DNA of 64,000 bases from Odontocerum albicorne (taxonomy: Eukaryota > Arthropoda > Insecta > Trichoptera > Odontoceridae): contig OX463852.1 in assembly GCA_949825065.1 (NCBI GenBank), positions 17,200,189 to 17,264,188 on the forward strand, in the 5' to 3' direction. A program made the position numbers and the translations under genes. Within the stretch, counting starts at the first letter, position 1. Each line of letters opens with the position of its first letter. Below, in pieces: positions 12,285 through 21,777 of the stretch. Below the pieces are notes generated by a model, which was not told where the DNA came from, did no database searches, and saw only the letters and a program-made list of their open reading frames with translations.

Positions 12285-15200
12285 GTAATTATAACTTTTG
12301 TCTTATTTATTGTTAGGAAACCGTGGAGTGATTCATTAATTATTTCTTTTTCGTTCCATTCCTTATGATTGATCGTAAACAAACCATGTTATAGGTACTA
12401 ACCAGATAAACGACTCCCTAATTTATAATACTGTTCTAGTTGGAAGAAACTAAATGTAACTTATTTATTGAACTAGTTACAAAGTAGTTTTCGATAGTTT
12501 GTAAGATTTATAAAAAAAGTGAAATTGAAAAACGAAATGTTTATAAGGAGAAACGAAGAGGTAAATTTTGAATCTCAAGTTTATTATTGAAAATCTGAAT
12601 AATCGAGCAATAGCAATTTGTTTTCCGCTCTCAAAGATCAAATTACAATTTGTAATTGGCTCGTGTTTTTGGTTTCAAATTCAGGCTAGTCAACTTTCTA
12701 AGTCTCAATTTCATTTGATCATTATCATTGAAATAACATATTTTTAAAATCTGCTTCAAGTCTCAAAGACAATGGCAATTTACAAGCAATGAAAATCAAT
12801 ATGCCCATTAGGGCATATTGATTTTCATTAGCACATTTTTGTCTAACACGATCGGTGCAGAGGACACGCCTCGCATATCCATACGACACACCAAGCATGT
12901 TTTATTGATAATATGTTTGTATTTTAGCTAAATTTCTCAGCAGGGTATGTATTGATGTCAAATTTTATTAGCAGTGAATATGTTCTAGTGCAAATAAGTT
13001 CATTTTATTTCTTGACTCTTAAAAAAGACGTTTGTTTCACTTTGTAGTGTCATGTTTATATTAGGTGGATGCTTCTCCACATCATCCAATAATATGGTTT
13101 AAGATGCTTCTCCACATCATCCAATAATATGGTTTAAGCGGTCTTCATCGAAGTCCACTGATCGTCCGGAACGCTCCATGTCTTACAGGTCGAAATTACC
13201 GTATTTGAAACGCAAAAACCATCGACGAGCTGTCCTTTCATTCATAGCATCTTCACCGTACACTTCGCAAATATCGCGAACAGCTTTGGCAGCTTTGTTC
13301 CCTTGATTGAACGTGAACAGAAGGAGGTGTCGAAAATGCTTACTTTCGTGTACTTGACATTTCATTTTGAAGGCTTGTAATCAAATAAATAATATATGTA
13401 ACGTAAAAGCAAACACAATATCTTGTAGAACAGAAAATTTTCTTTCGAATGATATATAACATTTACCATTTTGTTTTACTTTTGGTGTTCATTTTTAAAT
13501 TGAAAAAAAAACGGACACAACTTATGTTAACACCCAATACATTTTTAATAATATAAATACAACACTTTTTTGTATTCAGCACTGTTTTATTTGAGTTCAC
13601 TACCGGTTTCAAAGACCTCCGTATTCCTCGTCAGTTCGACTTCACCTGACGAAAAAGACGGAGGTTAGGAACTAAAATAAAACTAATGAACACAAAATTT
13701 AAAAGATGGTTTTATTTTATTAAAAAAATTTGGTTCATTTTAGTTTACGTAGCTTTACAGCAAAGATGCTTCTCCACATCTGCATACATTTAGAAAAACA
13801 TATTTTGTAAGAAAACCTCATAAGTGAGTCATTTTTGACAAATTATTTCGAGAAACAATATATTTTACCCTTAAAGTGAGGTACCATAGCTTTTATTTTT
13901 CATTTATGATAGTCGAATTACATTTGAGAGATTTCCTTTTGTAGTAAAAGGTATATAACCTTGAGTATTCTGATTTTAAAAGGTTATAACTTATTGTTAA
14001 AGAGTGAGATTAACTAGTTTACACTGTTTGACAAGAACGTGTATGGAGAAACCCGAAAAACTATTTGGGATAAGGCATTAAAAAAAATACACACATACTA
14101 CATGATATAAACCGTGATGCTTTATTATTAATAAGCTGTCCAGTCGCCTCCACTAGTAATAATTGCCCGGCATCTCCGAGACATACTTTATACTAATTTT
14201 ATATCATAATCTAGGGGCAAAGATTTCCATGTAAATCGAATCTGTCGAAATAACTGCTTGACACTCCAGATCTTTTTCCCATGACCTTGAACTTCACAAG
14301 TGCCCAAACATTTTCTATGGGTTTTGCATCTGGTGACTGCGACGACTAATCCATTACGTCAACGTCATTTTCCTGTTTCCACGCAGTACAATGACGACTC
14401 CGATTTTTTGGGCCATTTTCCTCTTGCTGTAGCCAATTTTCATTTTTTCCTATAAACCACCTTTGGGCAGATGGTAATAAAGCCCTCATATATTTTTACT
14501 ATTTTGGCAGCGTTCAAATTATTTGTGATGTGCAAAATGCCAAATCCCTGCTTTGAGAAACAACCACTTTTACTAGGTGTTTAACAGTCCGCTGGATGAG
14601 TCTATTGATGCAGGTACACCAGATATGATTAATGGAAGAACGTGCCCAAAAAAAGCTTCGGCCAAAAAAATTACACTGTCCCAATCGCGGTCCAAATTTT
14701 CTTTTGCCCAAGAAGTCTTTTTCGACTTGTTTTTCGGACAGTAGTAGTTTCTTCACCGTGCTTCGAAATTTCACTCCATGAGCTAGTAAATGTCTACGTG
14801 ACACAATTAGACCCTTTTTCGCAAAACCGCCTGTCCGCTACGCAATGATAGACGAGGATTCTTCTCGAACACCCGTAAAATCGCTCTGTCCTCTTTTTTC
14901 GTCTTTTTCTGTGCGGTGTCACAATCTGGTAGGTCATCGACGTTTTTTACATCGGAATAGCATTTAATCCACTTACTTACAAATGTCTTCGACTTTCTCA
15001 TGTATTTAGTAGCGGTTCCATACGACATTTTCGGTCCTTTCGGATGTGTACACAAAAACACGACTTCATAACGCGATGCGTACGCATCACTCATGGTGAA
15101 ATATGTTCTTGTCGAATGACATCTGAGTTTTTCTGTACAAAGCATCTTGGAGGAAGGGTCCTGCTACCTGCTCGCGTTTGAATCTACCCTCTAACAGTTT

Positions 15201-16759
15201 CCAAGAAAAAATGTAGCCGTACACACTCTTGTCAAACAGACTAGGTGTTACATGATGGTATATGCACAAGTGAAAGAAAAAAAAGAGGTTCTCGCTCTGA
15301 TTATAGGGCACTAAAGAAGTACATAAAGCATAGTTTATGTAAAACAACTAAGCTGTAGAAAAATAGAAATTCATATGATATAAGTCTAAAATAAAAGAGT
15401 CCATAAATAAGGAAACAAAACATTTTTTTATATTCGATAGAAAATTAGTGTTTGGTGCATTGAATATTGAAGGTAAAAAGTAAATTCTCTCAGAATATTA
15501 ATGTTTGTCCTAATTACAATTTTCAGAGATGAAGAATTATTGAAAGATTATGGGAAAAAAGATGGCAGAATAAACTGGACAAAAATGAGAAATATAATTA
15601 AAAAGGAAATATTTTCTCAGTTAAAAGATGAATGGGAGGAAATGTGGGAAAATGAAAATCTCTTCAGCAAATTATTAGAACTTCAAAATATGAAGAAAAA
15701 CACAAAAACTACTATAAAAGCATGGTAAGTATTTCTTATCACTTATCTTAGGTGTCAAAATTCATTCAACTAGTAATTTCAGAACTATCTTTTAAAATAA
15801 TTGGTAGACCCAAAAAAAACACCTCCGTGACAACCTCCATGGCCTAGTTGACAAAAGCCTGTCTTCTGATCCGAAGGTTGTGGGTTTGATTCCCGCTGGA
15901 ACCCAGTGTTTAAAAAAAAAAAGGTTTTCACTTAAGGCCTCATCATCTTTTTGATTGGAGTAGGAGATTTTGTTAAATATTCAAGTTGGTTTTAGTTTTT
16001 TTTTCACAAAAATCATCAAATTAAAAAAATCTACAATATTATTGTATTGTGTTACATCTTCATTGTTACCTGGCGGATTTAATGCTGTGTTAATATTTTC
16101 CATTCAACCAGATATGATTAAAATTCAATAACTATTTAAAAACAATAATGCATTTTATCAACTGCGCAAAAAACATTTGTCCAATAATTAGGAAATTTTG
16201 GGTATGTGCTTTATTTAAATATGGATGAGAAAGAGTTAATCAATTTAATTCATCTTTCATGATTTAATTCATCCCTGGACATATTCAAAATATACTAAAG
16301 TATTTTATTATTTTAAATTATATCAAAATACTATTTGATTAATATTCTAATTAGGTATGGATTACAAAGTTACCTCTGTATGACTTGTATAATTTAAATA
16401 ATAATTAGTTGTTACATATGATTTGTAGGAGACCTAAAACTGGAGATATAGGACCACAAAAACGAGCATTAGAGAAAAAGATGTTGCTAGCTGAAATAAA
16501 TCAATTAAAAAAAATACAAAAGGAAAAAGAGGCAAATGTTTCCTTTCTAAAAGATAAACTTGCTGAAGAATGGAAACAAATTGAAAGCTTAGGAAATAAG
16601 GTCACAGAACACCAAAAGACATTAGAAAACGTTAGAGAAGGAATAACGAAAGAAATTGATTCGCATCACAAGTCAGAAGCTACATTACCAGAATTTTTAA
16701 ATACACCATACAAAGAATTACAGCTCAATACAACACTTCATATGTTTTTAAGTGAATAA
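12169..16759 (+). CDS. NNF1/PMF1-like kinetochore protein (MIS12 complex subunit), three exons, complete
   Basis: Exons 12169-12284, 15527-15724 and 16429-16759 join in phase to 214 residues. The ATG is preceded in frame by TAA two codons upstream, so it is the first possible start. Residues 1-20 are polar; about 20-125 form predicted helices with the pattern FKKVTLKYFEDI ... MRNIIKKEIFSQLKDEWEEM ... NLFSKLLELQNM; residues 106-109 read AWRP; about 115-185 is a heptad-type coiled coil rich in Lys and Glu. This order (helical N-terminal domain, AWRP junction, C-terminal coiled coil, about 200 residues) matches what I know of PMF1/NNF1, which with MIS12, DSN1 and NSL1 links centromeric chromatin to NDC80 at the outer kinetochore. 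The family call is by pattern, not by search; another small coiled-coil protein is possible. That the gene is real and intact is better supported than its name. Confidence 0.6.
12788..12829. repeat. Perfect 19-bp inverted repeat with 4-base loop
   Basis: Arms 12788-12806 (aatgaaaatcaatatgccc) and 12811-12829 are exact complements around the loop atta. It lies in intron 1 of the NNF1-like gene. There is no U-run, and its role is unknown. Confidence 0.8.
13021..13547 (-). mobile_element. Mariner transposon relic (transposase N-terminus)
   Basis: On the minus strand, codons from 13365 to 13183 give the mariner N-terminal helix-turn-helix region: FRHLLLFTFNQGNKAAKAVR, DICEVYGEDAMNERTARRWF, LRFKYGNFDL. 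A stop then interrupts before DMERSGR. The right side has a terminus-like cacccaata / TTGGGTGTTAACATAAGTT. The catalytic half is absent. A 36-bp direct duplication (gatgcttctccacatcatcc...) sits at about 13068-13138 inside the relic. Confidence 0.65.
13565..13670. repeat. Interspersed repeat with CCGGTTTC core and stem-loop
   Basis: It contains cactgttttatt ... ctaccggtttcaaagacctccg, which is shared with 57650-57720. Next to it an inverted repeat pairs cctccgtattcctcgtcag (13617-13635) with ctgacgaaaaagacggagg (about 13647-13665). On the minus strand the order CTGACGA ... GAAAC ... CGGTA resembles a hammerhead ribozyme core, discussed among the findings. Confidence 0.4.
14135..15094 (-). pseudogene. 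Tc1-like transposase relic with frameshifts
   Basis: From the ATG at 15094 the minus strand encodes an N-terminal DNA-binding half (MSYGTATKYMRKSKTFVSKW, KNVDDLPDCDTAQKKTKKED, FEKNPRLSLRSGQA). After a frameshift comes HGVKFRSTVKKLLLSEKQ and a catalytic part in which the usual acidic residues are not preserved. Towards 14280 a decayed IENVWALVKFK-like tail can be read in shifted frames. It is a dead copy. No clear terminal inverted repeats were found. It is antisense within intron 1 of the NNF1-like gene. Confidence 0.7.
15527..15724 (+). CDS. NNF1-like gene, exon 2
   Basis: Acceptor ttttcag|A, donor TG|GTAAGT; 65 full codons with the split codons CA|A (Gln) and TG|G (Trp). It encodes DEELLKDYGKKDGRINWTKM and the helices up to TTIKA just before the AW-RP junction. 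Confidence 0.7.
15725..16428 (+). other. Intron 2 of the NNF1-like gene
   Basis: This 704-bp intron (GTAAGT ... atttgtag) contains a sense-oriented tRNA-derived SINE at 15826-15923 and is otherwise AT-rich. Confidence 0.65.
15826..15923 (+). repeat. tRNA-derived SINE, family B
   Basis: The head acaacctccatggcctagtt has an A-box-like segment, followed by a B-box-like gggtttgattcccg and a poly(A) tail at 15911-15922. Related copies occur at about 32273 (+), 35515 (-) and 62826 (-). Confidence 0.65.
16429..16759 (+). CDS. NNF1-like gene, last exon
   Basis: Acceptor atttgtag|G completes Trp; then RPKTGDIGPQKRALEKKMLL starts a long Lys/Glu coiled coil and the protein ends LNTTLHMFLSE with TAA at 16757-16759. 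It is open for 109 codons. Confidence 0.75.
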
Positions 16760-16887
16760 TCAAAATTAGGGCTTAACCGTTTTATTGCTATTCATTTTTC
16801 TTTGTTATAACCATAAAATGCTAGCTAAAATGTGAACTTCTTAATGCCTACAACGGATTAAGAAGTTTAATTCATAAGCGCCGTATA

Positions 16888-16893
16888 AATAAA
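16888..16893 (+). promoter_or_regulatory. Poly(A) signal of the NNF1-like gene
   Basis: An AATAAA 130 bases after the stop codon, in the correct orientation. Confidence 0.5.
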
Positions 16894-17536
16894 CTCTTGT
16901 AAGGTGCTAGAAATCAACTTACGGCTAGCGACAGTTATAAATACAATGACACTTCTCAGCACTAAAATGGTTAGATCCACAAGAGTGTAAGTACAAATTC
17001 TGCATTTAAATTGAGTAATGTCATTTTGCTATTATATCAAAAGAGTAGACATGGATTATTTTTTTTGGATTGAGAAAAAAAAAATTATGTTTTTTTTTAA
17101 ACAAGTCTTCTATTTTATGCTAACCCCTGAAATAAGACTTATAATAATGTTGTATAAAAATCTTTAAGATATACTTGTTTTTATAATCATCATACATTTT
17201 CACATGTTAACTTATTGATTTTGTATTTTCCATTTTTTTTTACACCGTATAGAAATATTTTTATTTGTATAAAAAAATATAAGAATTATGACTCATATTA
17301 ACCTTACTTTTAATCTATTGATTTGTTTCATATGCATTTTGCAGACTTAAAAATGTGCTCACCAAAAAAAGCAAACTATATGAGAATTTCTCACAATATC
17401 GACATGGCATCAGTTAATTTAATTGTATTTCACATTAATTTGATGTTGAATTTGCATAACAATTGATCTATTTGAGCCTAATTTCTAATATTGCGACACA
17501 AAATATACCCACTAGAATAACTTGAGTTGTCCATTC
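16894..17536. other. Intergenic AT-rich region
   Basis: Nothing recognised. It is AT-rich with several A and T runs. Confidence 0.5.
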
Positions 17537-17538
17537 TA

Positions 17539-18470
17539 CGAGGCATATCCAGAAACTAAGTGTACTGAATTTTTGTAGGTTACAATTTTTTTTATTTAAA
17601 CAAAAAAATTACGTGGTTACCGTAGTACATATGTAAGCTATTTTTCGACATAGTCGCCATTCCTCTCAATGCAGGTGGTGAAGCGGGGTATCAACTTTTT
17701 GATGCCTTCCTCGAAGTAGTTTCCCGCCAACCCCTCCGTCCACTTCTCCACCTCCTCCTTTACCTCCTCGTCGGTTGAAAACCTTTTTCCACCCATGTGC
17801 AGCTTCAGGGAGGTAAAGAGATAGTAATCTGAAGGTGCTAGGTCAGGGGAATGCGCGGGATGGTTCAGGACATCCCATTTAAACGAGGCGAGCAGTTCCA
17901 TCTGGCATTGTCGTGCAACAGGCAGACTCCCTTTGTCAGCATGCCTCTCCTCTTGTTCTGAATCGCCCTCCGCAATTTTTTTAGGGTCTCACAGTATCTT
18001 GCAGAGCTGATGGTCTCCCCTTGAGGCATATATTCAATTAAAATTATGCCTTGACAGTCCCAAAACACGGATGCCATGATTTTCTTGGCTGAAATTGTGG
18101 TTTTGAACTTTTTGGCGGAGGGTGAAGAGGTGTGACGCCACTGTTGAGACTGCCTTTTGGTTTCAGGCGTGTAGTGTGCAACCCAAGTTTCATCTCCAGT
18201 AACGATGGAGCGGAGAAATTCATCTCCATGGAGTTTGCAGCGCCTCAAAAACTCTTGCCCGGCCTCCACTCGATTCAACTTGGCGGGAGATGGGGTTGAC
18301 ATTTTTCACGAAACGTGTTGTCGCGTCGACACTTCTCAACGTACTGACCTCGAACTGGTCTCGTTGCGGAGGGCAAGGGTCAGGCTACACGAAAGTGTAG
18401 CCAACATGTCGAAAATAAAATCCATCCGGTCGTGAGAGCCTCAGTACACTTACTTTCTGGATACGCCTCG
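17539..18470 (-). mobile_element. Mariner element, N-terminal half deleted
   Basis: Inverted ends of about 30 bp (left cgaggcatatccagaaacta, right its near complement ending ggatacgcctcg) are flanked by TA at 17537-17538 and 18471-18472. The minus strand encodes the transposase from about 18302 down to 17638 across one frameshift near 17890. It contains SIVTGDETWVAHYTPETK (first Asp), VCLLHDNAR (second Asp) and HPAHSPDLAPSDYYLF (third Asp), ending CIERNGDYVEK. The catalytic triad is therefore intact in sequence, but the N-terminal DNA-binding region is missing: 932 bp against about 1.3 kb for a full mariner. It is not autonomous. Confidence 0.85.
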
Positions 18471-18548
18471 TACATTAACTGGTCACCTACTTTTTTAATA
18501 CAACGGTCTATATCTTGCAAATTTCTACCTGGTACTTTTTTCTACATA

Positions 18549-18921
18549 CAGTAGTACCTCGGGTTACGAACTTAATTTGTTCTTTGATTCCGTTCGCGAG
18601 CCGAAATGTTCGCAAACCGAAATTAATTTTCTTGGGGGCCATAATGAGGGTTAATTTAATGCAAAATATGTTTTATATATACTGTATATTATATATATAA
18701 AAAGCAAAAAAAATTGCATCAAGAACAACGAACGCAACGACAATGTTCACAACGCACGCACCTGAGAACAACTAATGCGTAATTGCGTAATGCGCCGTTA
18801 CAACTAATTCGTGAGCCGAGGCATTGTACGCAAGTCGAGTCAAAATTTGTTCGGAAATTGTGTTCGTAAGCCGATTTGTTCGTGACTAGAGGTGTTCATG
18901 ACCCGAGGTTTGACTGCACTG
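18549..18921. mobile_element. MITE with CAGTRGTACCTCGGG-type ends
   Basis: The left end reads cagtagtacctcgggttacg; the right end is its imperfect inverted partner (gacccgaggtttgactgcactg). The interior is rich in TTCG motifs (ttcgcgagccgaaatgttcg). At 373 bp with no coding capacity it looks like a pogo/Tigger-type MITE. Only the left flank shows TA clearly. Confidence 0.6.
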
Positions 18922-19788
18922 GTTTAGCACAAACATTGGTATAGCTTATTCAAACTTTTTATCAAATTTCTCACACAACATTGTTTTACAGTATTTTTAT
19001 TTTGTCAAGAAAACTTTGCAGCTGTTATACATGAATAATAAGGAAGCTTTATCATCTCTTAGCATATTTTTAAATCTGGATTGTAAAACAGTTTTTCCTA
19101 AATTGAGGAAATTTCCTAAATAGGATTTATGAAATAATAAGCTTTTTCATCGGAGTATTATATTTGAAAAGTTCCTTTTAAATTGAAAATTATTTCAAAT
19201 TTGATAGCAAGATGTATCCATTATCAGTGCCGACTTGGAAAAACAAGGCTGAGTGCAAAGTTTGGGCGCGGGGGCCTTATTTATTTATTTATACCTACAT
19301 CTATGTAAGGATGAAAAACAGGCCAAGTATTGCTCAAATATTTTCACTCATAAAAGATCTATGTATAATGGAGTTCAGCGAATTTATTTGGTCCCGCCTA
19401 TTTGAAATAAGCTAGGACCGAATAAATTAGCTTAACTCAATTTTTTTATTTATCTGTAATGAGTGCAGGGCTAGGTGTATTAGCACCCTATGCACCTACC
19501 TCAGGCCGGTCCTGTGTATTGTTATAAAATATGTGCTTATTTTAAACTTGATTTTCATAAAAGAGTAACAAAATATGTTTGCAATTAATGTGAAAAATGC
19601 TGGTAGTTATTTTTTGTAAATATTTGTGATTAGTTTCTTATTTTTTTATTGAATGTATATTTATATTGTGCCATTTTATGAAATGCTCGAAACATTCTAT
19701 TTTTAAGAATATATCTTAAATAATATAATTTGTATATACAGTTATAATGATGGGTATAATCTATCTAATTTTGTTCAAATAAATTATA
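18922..19788. other. Intergenic AT-rich region
   Basis: No gene recognised. A short GC-richer patch around 19225-19520 (gactgagtgcaaagtttgggcgcgggggcc ... caggccggtcctgtg) may be a repeat fragment; no ends could be defined. Confidence 0.4.
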
Positions 19789-20187
19789 TTAGGTGTACGA
19801 ATAAGTTTCCGCCTTTTTTTTATCAAAAATTGGGCATTTATTGTGAAAGAATGGAACCTCATGTCACCACTCACGACAACTTATCTTACTTAAGGCAGCC
19901 TCACCATATGCTTCTACAAGCAATCGATGCGCCTCAGCTGCAGATTTCTTCAAATTGAAGAAGTAAATCAAAAGTTCCCGCAAATGACGTTTATTCGGCT
20001 CATAACTTGACATTTTCGCACACAAAAGAATATATTATACTGATAAAAATTCACTAATATTTCAAGGTTATGTTGTTGACAGATGTCCAACCTTACGACA
20101 ATGACGTTTTACATCTGAAAATTTTAACCATAACTTACTGGTGGCGCCAACTTTTGTCAAACGGCGGCGACTTATTTGTACACCTGA
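19789..20187 (-). mobile_element. Short deleted mariner (399 bp)
   Basis: Inverted ends ttaggtgtacgaataagt and, inverted on the right, tcaggtgtacaaataagt are flanked by TA (19787-19788, 20188-20189). Inside is only the start of a transposase on the minus strand (ATG at 20013: MSSYEPNKRHLRELLIYFFN, then LKKSAAEAHRLLVEAYGEAA). It belongs to the same family as the longer copy at about 47590-48377. The rest of the gene has been deleted. Confidence 0.8.
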
Positions 20188-20189
20188 TA

Positions 20190-21469
20190 CAGTGAAATCT
20201 GCTTTAAAGGTTTAATTTAAGACTTTTTACCACTTAGAAGTAATATTTTATGTGTGAAAAATCCCATGTTATTTACGCAATTGATATCCCATTAAATATA
20301 TTACCATTTCCGCTTTGAATTTTTAAATATGATATACGTTTAATTTGTTCATTACCATGGTCACAATATGGTGAACTTCATGAAGTTCCAAAACTGGCTG
20401 CAACACAGGGACTGACCAGTTCTTTAAATGAGTCAAGTAGGGCTCTACTCATATGGCCATTTAGGGATCAGAACTCCCCCAAGGGAAGAACACTCCTTTT
20501 TTCACTTGCCTTAGCATATGTAAACCTAGCAAGTTAACAGTGTCATTTATTAAATGCGCAATAGCCCTAGAATTAAAAAGCAAACAAGACTTAACATAAC
20601 TATATGGGCATTGTCAACTTTCAAATATTTATTTCCTCTGCTTACGTTGAATGATGAATTAAAACTAACAGATTGCAAATTTATTGGCGGAAGCACGTAA
20701 CAAAATTTATCGCACCAACTTCACTTTGTTCAACCAATAGTTAAAATTCATCTAAATCGACAAATTGTCAAAAAATATGTATGCTAAAATAAAAATAGCC
20801 TTGTCCTTTAGGCATTCTGCAATCGACTTTCCATCAACTGCAAGTCAGCAGTAAATACTTGTCTTTGGGTTGACCACCATCAAGTGTGAATCCAGTTTTA
20901 GCATACAAATTATCTATACTTTTACCTTAATCCTTCAATTAGGCATTTTTATTCCGAGACTGAATAATTTTGATGTTCAATATCATACATAATTTTATTA
21001 TCAATGAAATTTTTGTAAATATGAGTTTTTTGCAGTTATTATCTTACAGTTAACAAAAAAAAATTATATACAAAATTAAAACAAATAAAAATAAGAATTT
21101 ATTTTTAACTATTTATAGAATATTTGTAATTGATATAGTACAAGAACATTTCAAATAAATCTATTTAACAAAATCATTTTTGCTTTTATTGGTTATTTAT
21201 AAAGTGGAAATAACGCTACCGTGGTAAAATATTTTCTTAGGTAACCCAACCAGTCCAAGTTCAGTTTCTTTTGAGTTGTCTCTTCTTTTTGATTGAATAA
21301 TAAGTGTTTTAATCACCAAAAAAACTTACCTTAAAGATATTCCTTACTTTTTTCAAAACATGTCAATCTTTCACCACTTATTTTAAGGAAAAATACATTA
21401 AATCAAAAGTGAATTCCATCACTATAAATTTCTGCATACAAACGACAAGAATATGAATTTAAAGAAGAT
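20190..21469. other. Intergenic region
   Basis: No gene recognised. The GC-richer segment 20340-20500 (ggtgaacttcatgaagttcc, ctcccccaagggaagaac) reads as a decayed repeat with stops in all frames. Confidence 0.4.
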
Positions 21470-21777
21470 GTAGTACTTAAGATGAAGACAGGAACATTAA
21501 AATGGTTTATTCACGTGGAAAGAATTAATGATGAAAGATTTACAAAAATAAACTATTAGAGTAGTAAGAAGGTACGCAAAGTTTGGAAGACCTAGAAAAA
21601 CTTGGCACGATCAAATGAATCAAATTCTGAAACAGGAAAGAGTGAAAAGCCTCGGTAATAAGATAGTATGAATGGCGAAATGTATGGACGTAGCAGAGGT
21701 GAAAGATGTATACCAGGATAGGATGAAGTGGAGATCTGCTCTCTCTGCCTTCCCTAATAGAAGAATGGTGTGATTAT
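21470..21777 (+). pseudogene. Non-LTR retrotransposon tail relic
   Basis: In shifting frames it gives LKMKTGTLKWFIHVERINDE, then a KVWKT/TWHDQ-like stretch and YQDRMKWRSALSAF-like residues. This is the pattern of the C-terminal tail of RTE/Jockey-type reverse transcriptase ORFs (WFGHVERM ... GRPR.TW ... D...W). A related copy is at 59190-59515. Multiple stops. Confidence 0.5.

Larger units (their letters stand above)
12285..15526 (+). other. Intron 1 of the NNF1-like gene
   Basis: This 3.2-kb intron (GTAATT ... ttttcag) holds three kinds of material: a perfect 19-bp stem-loop (12788-12829), a mariner relic (about 13021-13547) and a Tc1-like relic (about 14135-15094), both antisense to the gene. 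A CCGGTTTC-containing repeat lies near 13565-13660. Confidence 0.65.
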
